Shown piece by piece: positions 15,373 through 24,100 of a DNA stretch of 25,542 nucleotides. The DNA is taken from positions 1 through 25,542 of the forward strand of contig DASZME010000075.1 in the NCBI GenBank assembly GCA_035551995.1, read 5' to 3'. This stretch comes from RYN-428 sp035551995. Its GTDB lineage: Bacteria > Planctomycetota > Phycisphaerae > Tepidisphaerales > Tepidisphaeraceae. The notes under the pieces are model-generated. The model was not told where the DNA came from, did not search any database, and saw only the letters and a program-made list of their open reading frames with translations. The position numbers and the translations under genes are program-made. Numbering within the stretch: position 1 is the first letter of the stretch; each line of letters begins with the position of its first letter.

Positions 15373-16868
15373 GGTTTGCCGGCGAGATACGCTCCGAATA
15401 CGTCACGACCGAGCAGATTGCGACAGACGAACAACGCCGACATCATCGTTCCCAACACGCCCGGCAGAATCGCGCTTTGCCCGGCGACGTACAGGTTTTT
15501 CAGCGGAAGCCGCCCGACCACGTTAAACTGGCCGATCTTCTGGCGGATTCCGTAAGCGCTGCCGTCGGGGCTATGCAGATAGTCTCGATACGTGAGGCTG
15601 GAAGCGGTATCCACGATCCGCATGCTCCGGCACTCGGGGATATGCTCGTTCATCCGCCGAACGATCGAGTCGGCGCGTTTTTCCTTATATCGATAATACT
15701 CCGGCGGCCGGCGCTTTAGTTTCGTCGCCGCCCAGGCCTGGGTTGTTTCGATGAAGGAAACCTCAAGAGCCGTCACCGTGTGCACCGGCCCCGCGTCGCC
15801 CGCTTCGCGGCTGCGCAAAACCATCATCGGCCCATCGACCGGCTCGGGGGTTCGACACGTCAGCGCTTCATTCAGATCGGCATCGGAAAGAATCGAAACC
15901 AGCGAAATGCCGCCGGGATCGATCGGCGTATCCAGCGCGCCGTACAGGGTAAAAAAAGCGTTGCTCGCCTCAAAATCGTTGACGCGCGCCTGAAACGCCT
16001 TTGACAGATGTTCCCTGGGCAATATCGACAGGATGCTGCTGGGATGAATGGTGAAGATGCAGTGACTCGCCGCGACTTCGCTGCCGTCGGACAGCACAAA
16101 ACGCCCGACCTTGCGATCCTTGATGTCCGCGCACTCGGCGATCGTGGTGCGGGTGCGAATCTCGACGTGATCTCGGCGGAGCACATCGACCAGCGCGTCG
16201 ACAAACGCGTCGCCGCCATGCTCGACGCGGGCAAGCGATTCATGCAGCCCATAGCTCACGCGGGCGTGCGTGGTGAAAGAAACCTCGTTGGGGCGGGTGC
16301 CGTAGCACATGCACAGGCCGCCGAGAATCGTCTGCAGGATTTTGTCATGCACGCATTCGTCGAGGACGTCTTGGAGGGTGATGAGGTCTTCGCTGAGGGG
16401 CGGCGGGAAATCGTCGAACCCCGAGAGCGAGAGCGTGGGCGTCGCGACGACTACGTCGTTGAAACGCTTGAAATAGCGATCGAGGCCGGCCTTTTCCCCG
16501 GGGAAATCGGCTTTGAGTTTTTGCTGGATCGCTTCGAGGCCCGACGGGACGGTATACGTTGCGCCGGCCGAGGGGAAGATCATTTGATGCGAGGCCTCGC
16601 GCGGGAAAAAGACCGGCCGGATTTGATCGCGAACGCCCAGCAGCGCGAGCATGTAATCCAGCACGCCCGACCCGTCGCCGGCGAATCCGCCGGTGAAATG
16701 GAAACCGACGTCGTACGGAATTCCCTCCATGCGAAAACGGGCGAGCGATCCGCCGAGAATGGTGGCTTTTTCAAGCAGCAGCACGCTCTTGTGGTGCTGG
16801 GACAACACGCGGGCGGCGGTCAATCCCGTGATCCCGCTGCCGACGACGATGTAATCGTATGTTTTCAT
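15351..16868 (-). CDS. CrtI/retinol-saturase-like FAD desaturase
   Basis: The protein is a 505-residue NAD(P)/FAD-dependent oxidoreductase of the phytoene desaturase superfamily. It has the N-terminal FAD fold (YDYIVVGSGITGLTAARVLS, LLLEKATILGG), GIPYDVGFHFTGG, the mid-domain substrate region and a C-terminal FAD motif (NLYVAGQSAILPGVLGTMMS). Relatives saturate or desaturate polyene chains. Similar genes occur with ketosynthases and ketoreductases in flexirubin-type clusters and in the proposed ladderane clusters of anammox planctomycetes. The start is ATG 16868, 25 bp after the ketoreductase. True carotenoid synthesis is unlikely because there is no crtB or crtE here. Confidence 0.88.
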   Translation of the reverse strand: MKTYDYIVVGSGITGLTAARVLSQHHKSVLLLEKATILGGSLARFRMEGIPYDVGFHFTGGFAGDGSGVLDYMLALLGVRDQIRPVFFPREASHQMIFPSAGATYTVPSGLEAIQQKLKADFPGEKAGLDRYFKRFNDVVVATPTLSLSGFDDFPPPLSEDLITLQDVLDECVHDKILQTILGGLCMCYGTRPNEVSFTTHARVSYGLHESLARVEHGGDAFVDALVDVLRRDHVEIRTRTTIAECADIKDRKVGRFVLSDGSEVAASHCIFTIHPSSILSILPREHLSKAFQARVNDFEASNAFFTLYGALDTPIDPGGISLVSILSDADLNEALTCRTPEPVDGPMMVLRSREAGDAGPVHTVTALEVSFIETTQAWAATKLKRRPPEYYRYKEKRADSIVRRMNEHIPECRSMRIVDTASSLTYRDYLHSPDGSAYGIRQKIGQFNVVGRLPLKNLYVAGQSAILPGVLGTMMSALFVCRNLLGRDVFGAYLAGKPCLTTAQ

Positions 16869-16893
16869 CGGTTTGCATTGCGTCGGTCAGGTT

Positions 16894-17628
16894 TCAGGTG
16901 GCGAGCCCGCCGTTGATGCCGATGACCTGTCCATGAATATACATCGAAGGCTCGCGACAGAGAAACTCAATCACGGCGGCCACGTCGTCCACCCGTCCGA
17001 TTCGCCCGAGCGGAATCAGCGGCAGCATTTTCTCCGTGTGAAGGTGTGCGGTAAGATCGGTTTCGATCAACCCCGGCGCCACGACGTTCACCACGATATT
17101 TCGCTTTCCCACCTCGCGGGCCAGCGCCTTGCAGGCGCCGATCAATCCCGCCTTGGCCGCCGAGTAATTGACCTGTCCCGCCTGCCCCACCTGCCCGGAT
17201 ATCGACGACACCGCCACGATTCTTCCCCGCCGGGCGCGGATCATGGAAAACAGTACGGCGTTGGTCACGTTGAAGAACCCGTCGAGGTCCGTGCGAATGA
17301 CGTCGCTCCATTCCTCGGGCTTCATCCAAACCAGAAGGTTGTCGCGCGTAATCCCGGCGTTGAAGACGACGACCGCCGGCGCCGTTAGATCGCAGCGCTG
17401 CCGAAGTGCTTTTTCCGTCGCCTCGCGATCGGCCACGTCGAAGCAGAGCAATTCACACTGGCGGCCGAGTCGTTCGATTTGAGACTTGGTTTCCCGGGCT
17501 TGTTCGTGATTGCCGCGGTAGGTGAGCCAGATATCGCACCCCGATTTCGCGAGGCGAACGGCGACCGCCCTGCCGATCCCCCGGCTTCCGCCCACGACCA
17601 GCGCAATATCCGTGCCGACGCCTGACAA
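16894..17628 (-). CDS. 3-oxoacyl-ACP reductase (FabG-like SDR)
   Basis: This classical SDR of 244 residues reduces beta-ketoacyl-ACP with NAD(P)H. The cofactor motif is VVGGSRGIGRA (about 11-21); NAGIT is present; catalytic Ser142, Tyr155 and Lys159 lie in VSSISGQVGQAGQVNYSAAK; the C-terminus ends INGGLAT. The structural asparagine of the SDR tetrad (TNL in FabG) is Asp114 here (TDL). The start is a TTG at 17628, supported by a strong SD (GGAGGT) 4-5 nt upstream. It is the first gene of the six-gene operon and lies behind the palindrome-bearing promoter. Confidence 0.92.
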   Translation of the reverse strand: MSGVGTDIALVVGGSRGIGRAVAVRLAKSGCDIWLTYRGNHEQARETKSQIERLGRQCELLCFDVADREATEKALRQRCDLTAPAVVVFNAGITRDNLLVWMKPEEWSDVIRTDLDGFFNVTNAVLFSMIRARRGRIVAVSSISGQVGQAGQVNYSAAKAGLIGACKALAREVGKRNIVVNVVAPGLIETDLTAHLHTEKMLPLIPLGRIGRVDDVAAVIEFLCREPSMYIHGQVIGINGGLAT

Positions 17629-17649
17629 GTAGACCTCCGGAAAACCGCA

Positions 17650-17677
17650 AGTATATGCGCCGCGTCGATTTTACCAA
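17650..17677 (-). promoter_or_regulatory. Predicted promoter of the biosynthetic operon
   Basis: On the minus strand TTGGTA (17677-17672) and TATACT (17655-17650) are separated by 16 nt, matching the sigma-70 consensus at 4/6 and 5/6 positions. Transcription would begin around 17643, leaving a ~15-nt leader with the SD and the TTG start. Planctomycete promoters are poorly defined, so this is a prediction. Confidence 0.45.
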
Positions 17678-17686
17678 ATCGACGCG
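17661..17686. promoter_or_regulatory. Perfect 11-bp inverted repeat overlapping the operon promoter (candidate operator)
   Basis: CGCGTCGATTT (17661-17671) and AAATCGACGCG (17676-17686) are exact reverse complements separated by TACC. It lies between two divergent starts, so it cannot be a terminator for either gene. It covers the predicted -35 and most of the spacer of the operon promoter, the usual place for a dimeric repressor site. Confidence 0.6.
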
Positions 17687-17732
17687 ACCGCAGTCCGCCG
17701 CCGCCAGCTTCGCCTTCCGGGGGATGATCAGC

Positions 17733-17738
17733 TATATT
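17733..17738 (+). promoter_or_regulatory. Possible -10 element of the ECF sigma gene
   Basis: TATATT (17733-17738) is the best -10-like hexamer in the intergenic region, 52 nt before the GTG start. No good -35 is found at 16-18 nt (TTCGCC is the nearest). Confidence 0.25.
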
Positions 17739-17790
17739 GCGGAGAAATCAGTTAGGCGCGAACCAGAACGCACAAAAGAGATAAATCATC

Positions 17791-18423
17791 GTGGGTGATC
17801 GTGAAGTCGGACAGACCGTGATTTTGCAGAGGCTTCTCGACCGCATCAAGGCCGGCGATGAAATCGCTCGCGACCTGCTGCTGGAACATACCTGCGAGAG
17901 GCTTCGGCGGCTCGTTCGCGTGCAACTGCGCGGCTTCCCTCGCGTCAAGCGGTGGGACCAGACCGACGACGTTCTTAACGATGTCATGATGCGGATGGCG
18001 GCGGCGCTGAAGACCGTGCCTCTGGGAGCGCCGCGGGAATTCTTCGCCCTTTGCGGAACGCAGATCCGGCGGCAACTTATCGATCTCAAGCGGCGCTACG
18101 ACGGGCCGGAGGGAATGGGACGCCACCATCGAACCGACATCGGAACAGGAGCTGGCGAAACCAGCGGTTGCGAAGTGGTCGAGGGGACAGACGACACTTA
18201 CGATCCCGCGCAGTTGGCGCTGTGGACGGAATTTCACGAGCAGGTCGAGAAACTGCCGGACGAAGAACGCGAGGTCTTTAATCTGCGATGGTACGAAGGC
18301 ATGAGCGTCGAGGAGACCGCGGAGGTTTTGAAGATTTCCACCCGTTCCGTCGGACGCCGCTGGCTGGATGCTCGAATCAAACTCGGCCGTTTTCTACAAG
18401 GGAAATCGCCGGCGAAGCCGTGA
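17791..18423 (+). CDS. ECF RNA polymerase sigma factor (planctomycete Ser/Thr-kinase-linked type)
   Basis: The 210-residue protein has sigma region 2 at about residues 8-100 (AGDEIARDLLLEHTCERLRR, then QTDDVLNDVMMRMAAAL) and region 4 at about 150-205 (LPDEEREVFNLRWYEGMSVE and a helix-turn-helix ending RSVGRRWLDARIKLGRFLQG). The short divergent linker between the domains and the motif RRQLIDLKRRY are typical of the ECF groups expanded in planctomycetes, which lie next to Ser/Thr kinases instead of anti-sigma factors. The start is GTG 17791. The kinase gene begins 123 bp downstream on the same strand, so phosphorylation-based control of the sigma factor by that kinase is a reasonable inference. 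Confidence 0.92.
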   Translation: MGDREVGQTVILQRLLDRIKAGDEIARDLLLEHTCERLRRLVRVQLRGFPRVKRWDQTDDVLNDVMMRMAAALKTVPLGAPREFFALCGTQIRRQLIDLKRRYDGPEGMGRHHRTDIGTGAGETSGCEVVEGTDDTYDPAQLALWTEFHEQVEKLPDEEREVFNLRWYEGMSVEETAEVLKISTRSVGRRWLDARIKLGRFLQGKSPAKP

Positions 18424-18546
18424 TGTAAGTCTTCGGGACCGCAGAAACGGGTCGGAATTTTCCTGCGCTTAACACGCATCGGCTTTCGCTCGGCGTTGTG
18501 GCGGGACTGCCGATGACTTCTTTTTGCGCCGCCTACGGAACCTGGT

Positions 18547-20940
18547 ATGGACAAACGCATCCGGCAGATGATCGAAGTATGGGACGTGGCGGCCGAAAAG
18601 CCCACGGCGGAGGATCTGTGCGCCGATTGTCCTGAGCTTCTGGCGGAACTGAAGGAGGTTCTTGGCGCACTGGCTGCCGCCGATAGCCTGCTCGACGATC
18701 AATATGAACCGCCGCGGCTCGAGCCATCGACGCTCGTTTCACCGGCAATCCTGATTCCCGGCTACAAAATTCTGCGCCGCGTGGGACAGGGAGGGCAGGC
18801 CGTGGTGTATGCCGCGATCAAGGAGAATACCGGCCGAAAAGTGGCCGTGAAGGTGCTGCTGCACGGCTCCCTGGCCAGCCCGCAGGTGCGCGGAAGATTC
18901 GATCGCGAAGTCGCGATCCTGGCCAAACTCGATCATCCCAATATCGTCACCGTGATTGACCGCGGCACGACATCCGATGGGTCGCTGTTCGTCGCGATGG
19001 ATTTTGTCGAGGGACAGCCGCTCGACAAGTACATAGCCGCTCCGCTGTCTCCGTCGGGCGATTCCACGGCACAGACGCCGGCGGCGCCCGATCGGGGGCG
19101 CATGCTGGCGCTTTTCTCGAAAATCTGCGATGCCATTCAGGCGGCACACGATCAGGGGGTGATTCACCGCGACCTCAAACCCAACAACCTCCTGGTCGAC
19201 GATCGCGGCGAGCCGCACATTCTCGACTTCGGCGTGGCTCGGAGTCACATGGCCGGCGCCGATTATCGGCGTCTGTCGATCACCGACCAATTCCTCGGGA
19301 CACTGGCGTGGGCCAGCCCGGAACAGGCCGACGCGCGCGAACTGGATCAGCGCACCGACGTCTATTCACTCGGCTTAATTCTGTACTACATGCTTACAGG
19401 CGGCAGATTTCCGTACAATGTTCTCGGCCCGATGGCCCAGGTTTTGAACAACATACTTCAAGCCCAGCCTATTCCCCCAAGCAAGATTTTGGCGCCCAGT
19501 CCCGCGCGCCGTGGCCGGGATGGGAGGAGAAACTATCTGCCGCCGGAGCCCCCGCTGAATCCGATCATCGAGGCAATCGTTCTGAAGGCGCTGAGCAAGA
19601 AGCCGCAAGATCGATATTCCAGCGCGCGGGAAATGGCCGAGGTCATCCGAAATTATCTATGCGGACTGGCGGTGAGTGCGAAAGCGGATGCGCCGCGCTC
19701 CGGGACGGCGCCGTGGATTCCATTGGGAATCGGTTGCCTGATCGCGGTCGTCGTAGGAGCAGTCGTCCAGCGGCGGTTTCATCGCGACGTCACACCAACG
19801 CCGGCAAAGATATCGGTTGTCGCTGCTCCCATCGTTTCGCCCACGACGTCCGCATCTCTCATTTCGGATCCGCCAAAGGAGCCGGGGCTCTGGCGCCGGA
19901 TCGATGTCCCAGCGATAGAGAATTGCGATATGCATTTCCTTCCCGACAGCCGGCGGCTCATGGTCGTTGCCGACAACAGGAGTATGATCTGGGACGTCCA
20001 GACGGGTCAATCGCGGCCTTACGCGGGATGGGGAGCCGTTTCAGAGGACGGAAGATGGGTGTGGGCAGGCAGGCCAGTCAGCGTCGAGACCGGAGCGCCT
20101 GCGACGGACGACGAAATTTTCAGACGTGGTTTCAGTCCTATCTTGTTTCAGTTGTCGGACAGGGTCATGCTTCGCTTTGACACGGCGCGCCGAAGAGGAC
20201 TTCATTTTCCAACCGGGCATATATCGAGGATTTCGGCGGATGGGCGCTATGCGCTGGGAATCAACGGCGACAACAAGGTGCACCTGGTCGACGCGGAAAC
20301 CGAAAAGTCGCTTGCCACCTTTGGCCATCGCATGGGCGTAGGGCGACTCCCCGAAATCTCGCCGAATGGCGATCTGGTTTTGATTCCGTCCTTGGAGGGT
20401 GATGTCTTCAGTCTTTGGCTGTGGGATTGGAAACACGACACGTCAACATTGCTGATCGATCCGGCTGATTCGAAGACCGCGTCTTTTGAAAAGTTCTCTC
20501 CAGACGGCACGCGAATTCTGGTCGAAGACCTCGCCGGAGCCGACGCGGCGCTGACTCTTTGGGACCTGTCCGATGCCTCCGCCCCGAAGCGGATTTGGGG
20601 ACATGGCCTCGAGCATCGAGGGGCATTTGTCTTCAGTCCCGACAATCGCGCCATTCTTTCCGCCAATCATAATGGCGCCAGGGATCTTTCCATGCTGGAC
20701 CGTGAAACCGGAAACGAAATTTACCGCCTTCACGACGATAGATCGGAACAGACCCCCGCGATCGCGCTGATTACGTTTTCGCCCGATGAGCGCCTTGCGG
20801 CATCAGCCGCCCCCGGAGGGGCGGTTTTCATCTGGCGCCTTAGCGAATCGGCGCCGCTCACGCCGGCCACACAAAAGGCGCCGTCCGTCTTGCCCTCAGC
20901 GTCGGGCGAATGGCGGGCCACGACAAACGCTTCGCACTGA
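18547..20940 (+). CDS. Transmembrane Ser/Thr protein kinase with C-terminal WD40-like domain
   Basis: This 797-residue kinase has all catalytic elements: glycine-rich loop RVGQGGQAVV (78-87), ATP lysine K102 (VAVKVLL), HRDLKPNN (207-214, catalytic D209) and DFG (227-229). Residues 1-50 carry the planctomycete kinase N-terminal region (DLCADCPELLAELKEVL). A single transmembrane helix (WIPLGIGCLIAVVVGAVV) at about 390-407 is followed by ~390 residues of WD40/YVTN-like blades (for example LMVVADNRSMIWDVQTG, ISPNGDLVLIP, FSPDNRAILSA, FSPDERLAASA). The kinase domain is cytoplasmic and the propeller is probably the sensing side. It is paired with the ECF sigma factor upstream. No obvious SD precedes ATG 18547. 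Confidence 0.94.
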   Translation: MDKRIRQMIEVWDVAAEKPTAEDLCADCPELLAELKEVLGALAAADSLLDDQYEPPRLEPSTLVSPAILIPGYKILRRVGQGGQAVVYAAIKENTGRKVAVKVLLHGSLASPQVRGRFDREVAILAKLDHPNIVTVIDRGTTSDGSLFVAMDFVEGQPLDKYIAAPLSPSGDSTAQTPAAPDRGRMLALFSKICDAIQAAHDQGVIHRDLKPNNLLVDDRGEPHILDFGVARSHMAGADYRRLSITDQFLGTLAWASPEQADARELDQRTDVYSLGLILYYMLTGGRFPYNVLGPMAQVLNNILQAQPIPPSKILAPSPARRGRDGRRNYLPPEPPLNPIIEAIVLKALSKKPQDRYSSAREMAEVIRNYLCGLAVSAKADAPRSGTAPWIPLGIGCLIAVVVGAVVQRRFHRDVTPTPAKISVVAAPIVSPTTSASLISDPPKEPGLWRRIDVPAIENCDMHFLPDSRRLMVVADNRSMIWDVQTGQSRPYAGWGAVSEDGRWVWAGRPVSVETGAPATDDEIFRRGFSPILFQLSDRVMLRFDTARRRGLHFPTGHISRISADGRYALGINGDNKVHLVDAETEKSLATFGHRMGVGRLPEISPNGDLVLIPSLEGDVFSLWLWDWKHDTSTLLIDPADSKTASFEKFSPDGTRILVEDLAGADAALTLWDLSDASAPKRIWGHGLEHRGAFVFSPDNRAILSANHNGARDLSMLDRETGNEIYRLHDDRSEQTPAIALITFSPDERLAASAAPGGAVFIWRLSESAPLTPATQKAPSVLPSASGEWRATTNASH

Positions 20941-20973
20941 TAGGGTCATCACGGATCAGAAGGGGACCACGCG

Positions 20974-21066
20974 ATGATCCAACTTCGTATCCCACCATCT
21001 CGCATGATGAACGCCGACCTCGCGGATGTCGCCGAGAAAATTCAAGAATTGTTGGCCGGTTCTTGA
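20974..21066 (+). CDS. Possible 30-residue small protein between kinase and LEPR-XLL protein
   Basis: ATG 20974 has AAGGGG (20960-20965) 8 nt upstream and opens a 30-codon frame ending TGA at 21064-21066. The peptide starts MIQLRIPPSRMM and ends in a likely amphipathic helix (NADLADVAEKIQELLAGS). It lies 33 bp behind the kinase stop and 97 bp before the start of the large secreted protein, in the same direction. No family is recognised, and a chance frame cannot be excluded at this length. Confidence 0.35.
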   Translation: MIQLRIPPSRMMNADLADVAEKIQELLAGS

Positions 21067-21163
21067 CTCGGCGTCCGCTTGGACTGATAGTGGGTCATCC
21101 GATCTGGCGCTCCTGAGGGTTCAGGGGCCGGGGCCTCACAACATCACTTCAGTAGGAGATCTT

Positions 21164-24100
21164 GTGCTACATTCTCTGAATCCGCGTCCGGCGTTGAGCT
21201 CAGTTTTCTCTCTCCTCAAGCAAACTCGTTCATCAAGCGGAGCGAAATCGCCCGCCGCAAAATCGCGCCGCGAGGCCCGGCGCCGCGGACAAGAGCAATG
21301 TGCGGTGGAGGGACTGGAATCGAGACTGCTCTTTACCAGCGTACCCGGGCAAACGATCATCACGCCTACCACATGGCTTGCGGCAAATTCCCCCTATAAT
21401 TTAACCAATGGCGTGACGGTTGGCCCTGGCGGTTCGCTCACGATTCAAAGCGGCGTGACCGTTACGGGCAGCGCGCTCACCATCGCTTCCGGCGGCGCCA
21501 TTTCGGCCGATAACGTCCATTTCAGTTCTGGCTTCACGGCGCAAGCCGGCTCGATGGGGCTCGTTACGGACAGCTTTTTCAACGCGTCAACGCAGTTCGA
21601 CAATACCGGCGTGACGCTCAGCGCCGACGCTTTCACCACCAATCCTTCGGTTTACCCCACCTACATCCCCACCTTGATCGCAAACGGCAACAGCTTTGCC
21701 ACCGGCACGATCATTAACATCGAGAATACAACGTTAAACACCCCGCTGACACTCCCGGTCGTGGCGAATGTGTCCGAATACTCCATTAACAATAATGGCG
21801 GTCAGACCATTGGCAGCGGCGGAGCGCTTACTGTCGCTAGCGGCGTGACGGTGGCCAGCTCGTATCTCACCATTGCTTCCGGCGGAAGCATTTCGGCCGA
21901 CAATGTCCATTTCAGTTGCAACTTCATCGCGCAGGCCGGCTCGATGGGGTCCGTTACGAACAGCTTTTTCAACGCGTCAACGGAGTTCGACAATACCGGC
22001 TTGACGCTCAGCGGCGACGCTTTCACCACCAATCCTTCGGTTTATCCCACCTATATCCCGACCTTGATCGCAAACGGCGACACTTTTGTCACCGGCACAA
22101 TAATCGACATCCAGAACACGACGCTGAACACCCCGCTGACGCTTCCGGTCGTGGCGAACGTGGCCGAATACTCCATCAACAACAACGGTGGTCAGACAAT
22201 CGGCAGCGGCGGAGCGCTTACTATCGCTAGCGGCGTGACATTGGCCAGCTCGTATCTCACCGTCGCTTCCGGCGGAAGCATCTCGGCAGACAATGTCCAT
22301 TTGAGTTGCAACTTCATCGCGCAGGCCGGCTCGGTTGGATCCGTTACGAACAGCTTTTTCAATGCGTCAACGGAGTTCGACAATACCGGCTTGACGCTCA
22401 GCGGCGACGCTTTCACCACCAATCCTTCGGTTTATCCCACCTATATCCCGACCTTGATCGCAAACGGCGACACTTTTGCCACCGGCACGATTATCCACAT
22501 CCAGAATACGACGCTGAACACCCCACTGACGCTTCCGGTCGTGGCGAACGTGGCCGAATACTCCATCAACAACAACGGCGGTCAGACTATCGGCAGCGGC
22601 GGAGCGCTTACTGTCGCAAGCGGTGTAACGTTGGCCGGCTCAAGTCTTACCGTCGGAAGCGGCGGCGAAATTTCCGCCGACGGCGCAACTTTCGGCTGTC
22701 CTCTCATCGTCGACGGCGCGAGCACCTCATTTATCGAAAACTGTGACTTTAGCGGAAGCACCGTCCGATCGCAGGGTACCGGCGGACCAATATCCCTGAG
22801 CAACAACTGGTGGGGCACCACCGTCATCGCCACTGTGGAGGGAAAAATAACCGACCAAAGCGACAACGCCAGTCTACCGGCCGTCGCTTTCCTGCCCGTG
22901 CTTACCGCCAAACCCACGCTGCAAGCGGTCGCGTCGACGATTTCACTGAGCGCCTCGACAAATTCCACCAATGCGGGAGGCGCCGTCACTTTCACCGCGA
23001 CTATCGATGGATCCGCCGGCGCAGCGCCTTCGGGCACGGTGAACCTCATCGTTAACGGCGCCTATCTCGGAACGGCAAGCGTGGATGGCGGTGTCGCATC
23101 GTTTACCGCCACGGCTCTTCCCTCGGGCAACGATCAAGTTGCGGCCGTTTACGGTGGCGATGTCAATTACGCGGGAAGTACTTCCTCGCCTGCGGCCGTC
23201 GACGTCGTGGGCAGCGTCTCCACGACGACCCTGAGCGCCTCAACAAGCCAAATCCAACAGGGCAGTCAGGTCATGCTGACCGCCACCGTCAGCGGAAGCG
23301 CGCAAACGCCCACCGGAACGGTCACATTCAGTCTTGATGGAAATACACTTGGAACCACCCAGGTCGCGGGAAACGGCGCCGCTCAACTCTCGACTTCGAC
23401 ACTGCCCCTTGGAACCGACGACGTTATCGCCAACTATTCCGGAGATACCACATATTCGGCGAGCACTTCGCCGCCGGTCGCAATCGACGTAACGGCAACC
23501 GCGAATACGAGCGCATCGACGATCAACCTCACCTCCTCGGCCAACCCTGCCGCCGTCGGAGCGCCACTCACATTATCCGCGACGGTTTCGGCAGCTTCCG
23601 GCAGCGGGCCAACGCCCACCGGAACGGTGACATTCACCCTGGGCGGCAATGCACTTGGAAGCGCGCAGGTTCAGGGAAACGGCGTCGCGCAGTTCACGAC
23701 GTCTTTGCTACCGCTCGGCAATGACTCCATCGTCGCCAGCTACTCCGGGGATACGACTTATTCGACCAGCACGTCATCGCCGGTCACAGTCACCGTGGCG
23801 GCAATGTCCGCCATCAGTGCGCCGACGATTGCCATTACCTCTTCGTCCCCAAGCGCCGCCTTCGGGACTGCAGTCACGCTGGCCGCGACCGTTTCGTCGG
23901 CTTCGGGCAACGGGCCGACGCCCACCGGAACGGTCACGTTTTTCAGCGGCGGAATCGACATCGGAACCATCGCGCTCAACGCTAACGGCCAGGCCGCGCT
24001 GGTTATCAGTTCGCTTTCCGCTGGAACCGACGCCATTACCTCCAGCTATTCCGGCGACGCCAATTATTCCGCCGTCAGCACCTCCCCCCAGGCCGAGACG

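Noticed and set aside
14212..15555. 447-codon open frame on the plus strand
   Set aside because: It is antisense to the ketosynthase, whose catalytic residues are all present; the plus-strand translation is Arg/His/Ala-rich and shows no domain.
10817..17628. Carotenoid or ladderane cluster
   Set aside because: No crtB/crtE for carotenoids and no radical SAM or multiple FabF/FabZ/ACP genes as in ladderane candidates; the ammonia-lyase fits an aryl-primed pathway better, though ladderane-like chemistry is not formally excluded.
19308..20180. 290-codon frame inside the kinase gene
   Set aside because: It is out of frame with a kinase whose domain, transmembrane helix and propeller are continuous; there are no motifs in the alternative frame.
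21026..21163. Upstream extension of the LEPR-XLL protein to ATG 21026
   Set aside because: The extra 46 residues are not signal-like and overlap the 30-codon ORF; GTG 21164 has a good SD 5 nt upstream.
21431..22740. CRISPR array or satellite DNA
   Set aside because: The 390-bp units are contiguous, in frame and translate to a regular beta-helix repeat, with no short repeats and unique spacers.
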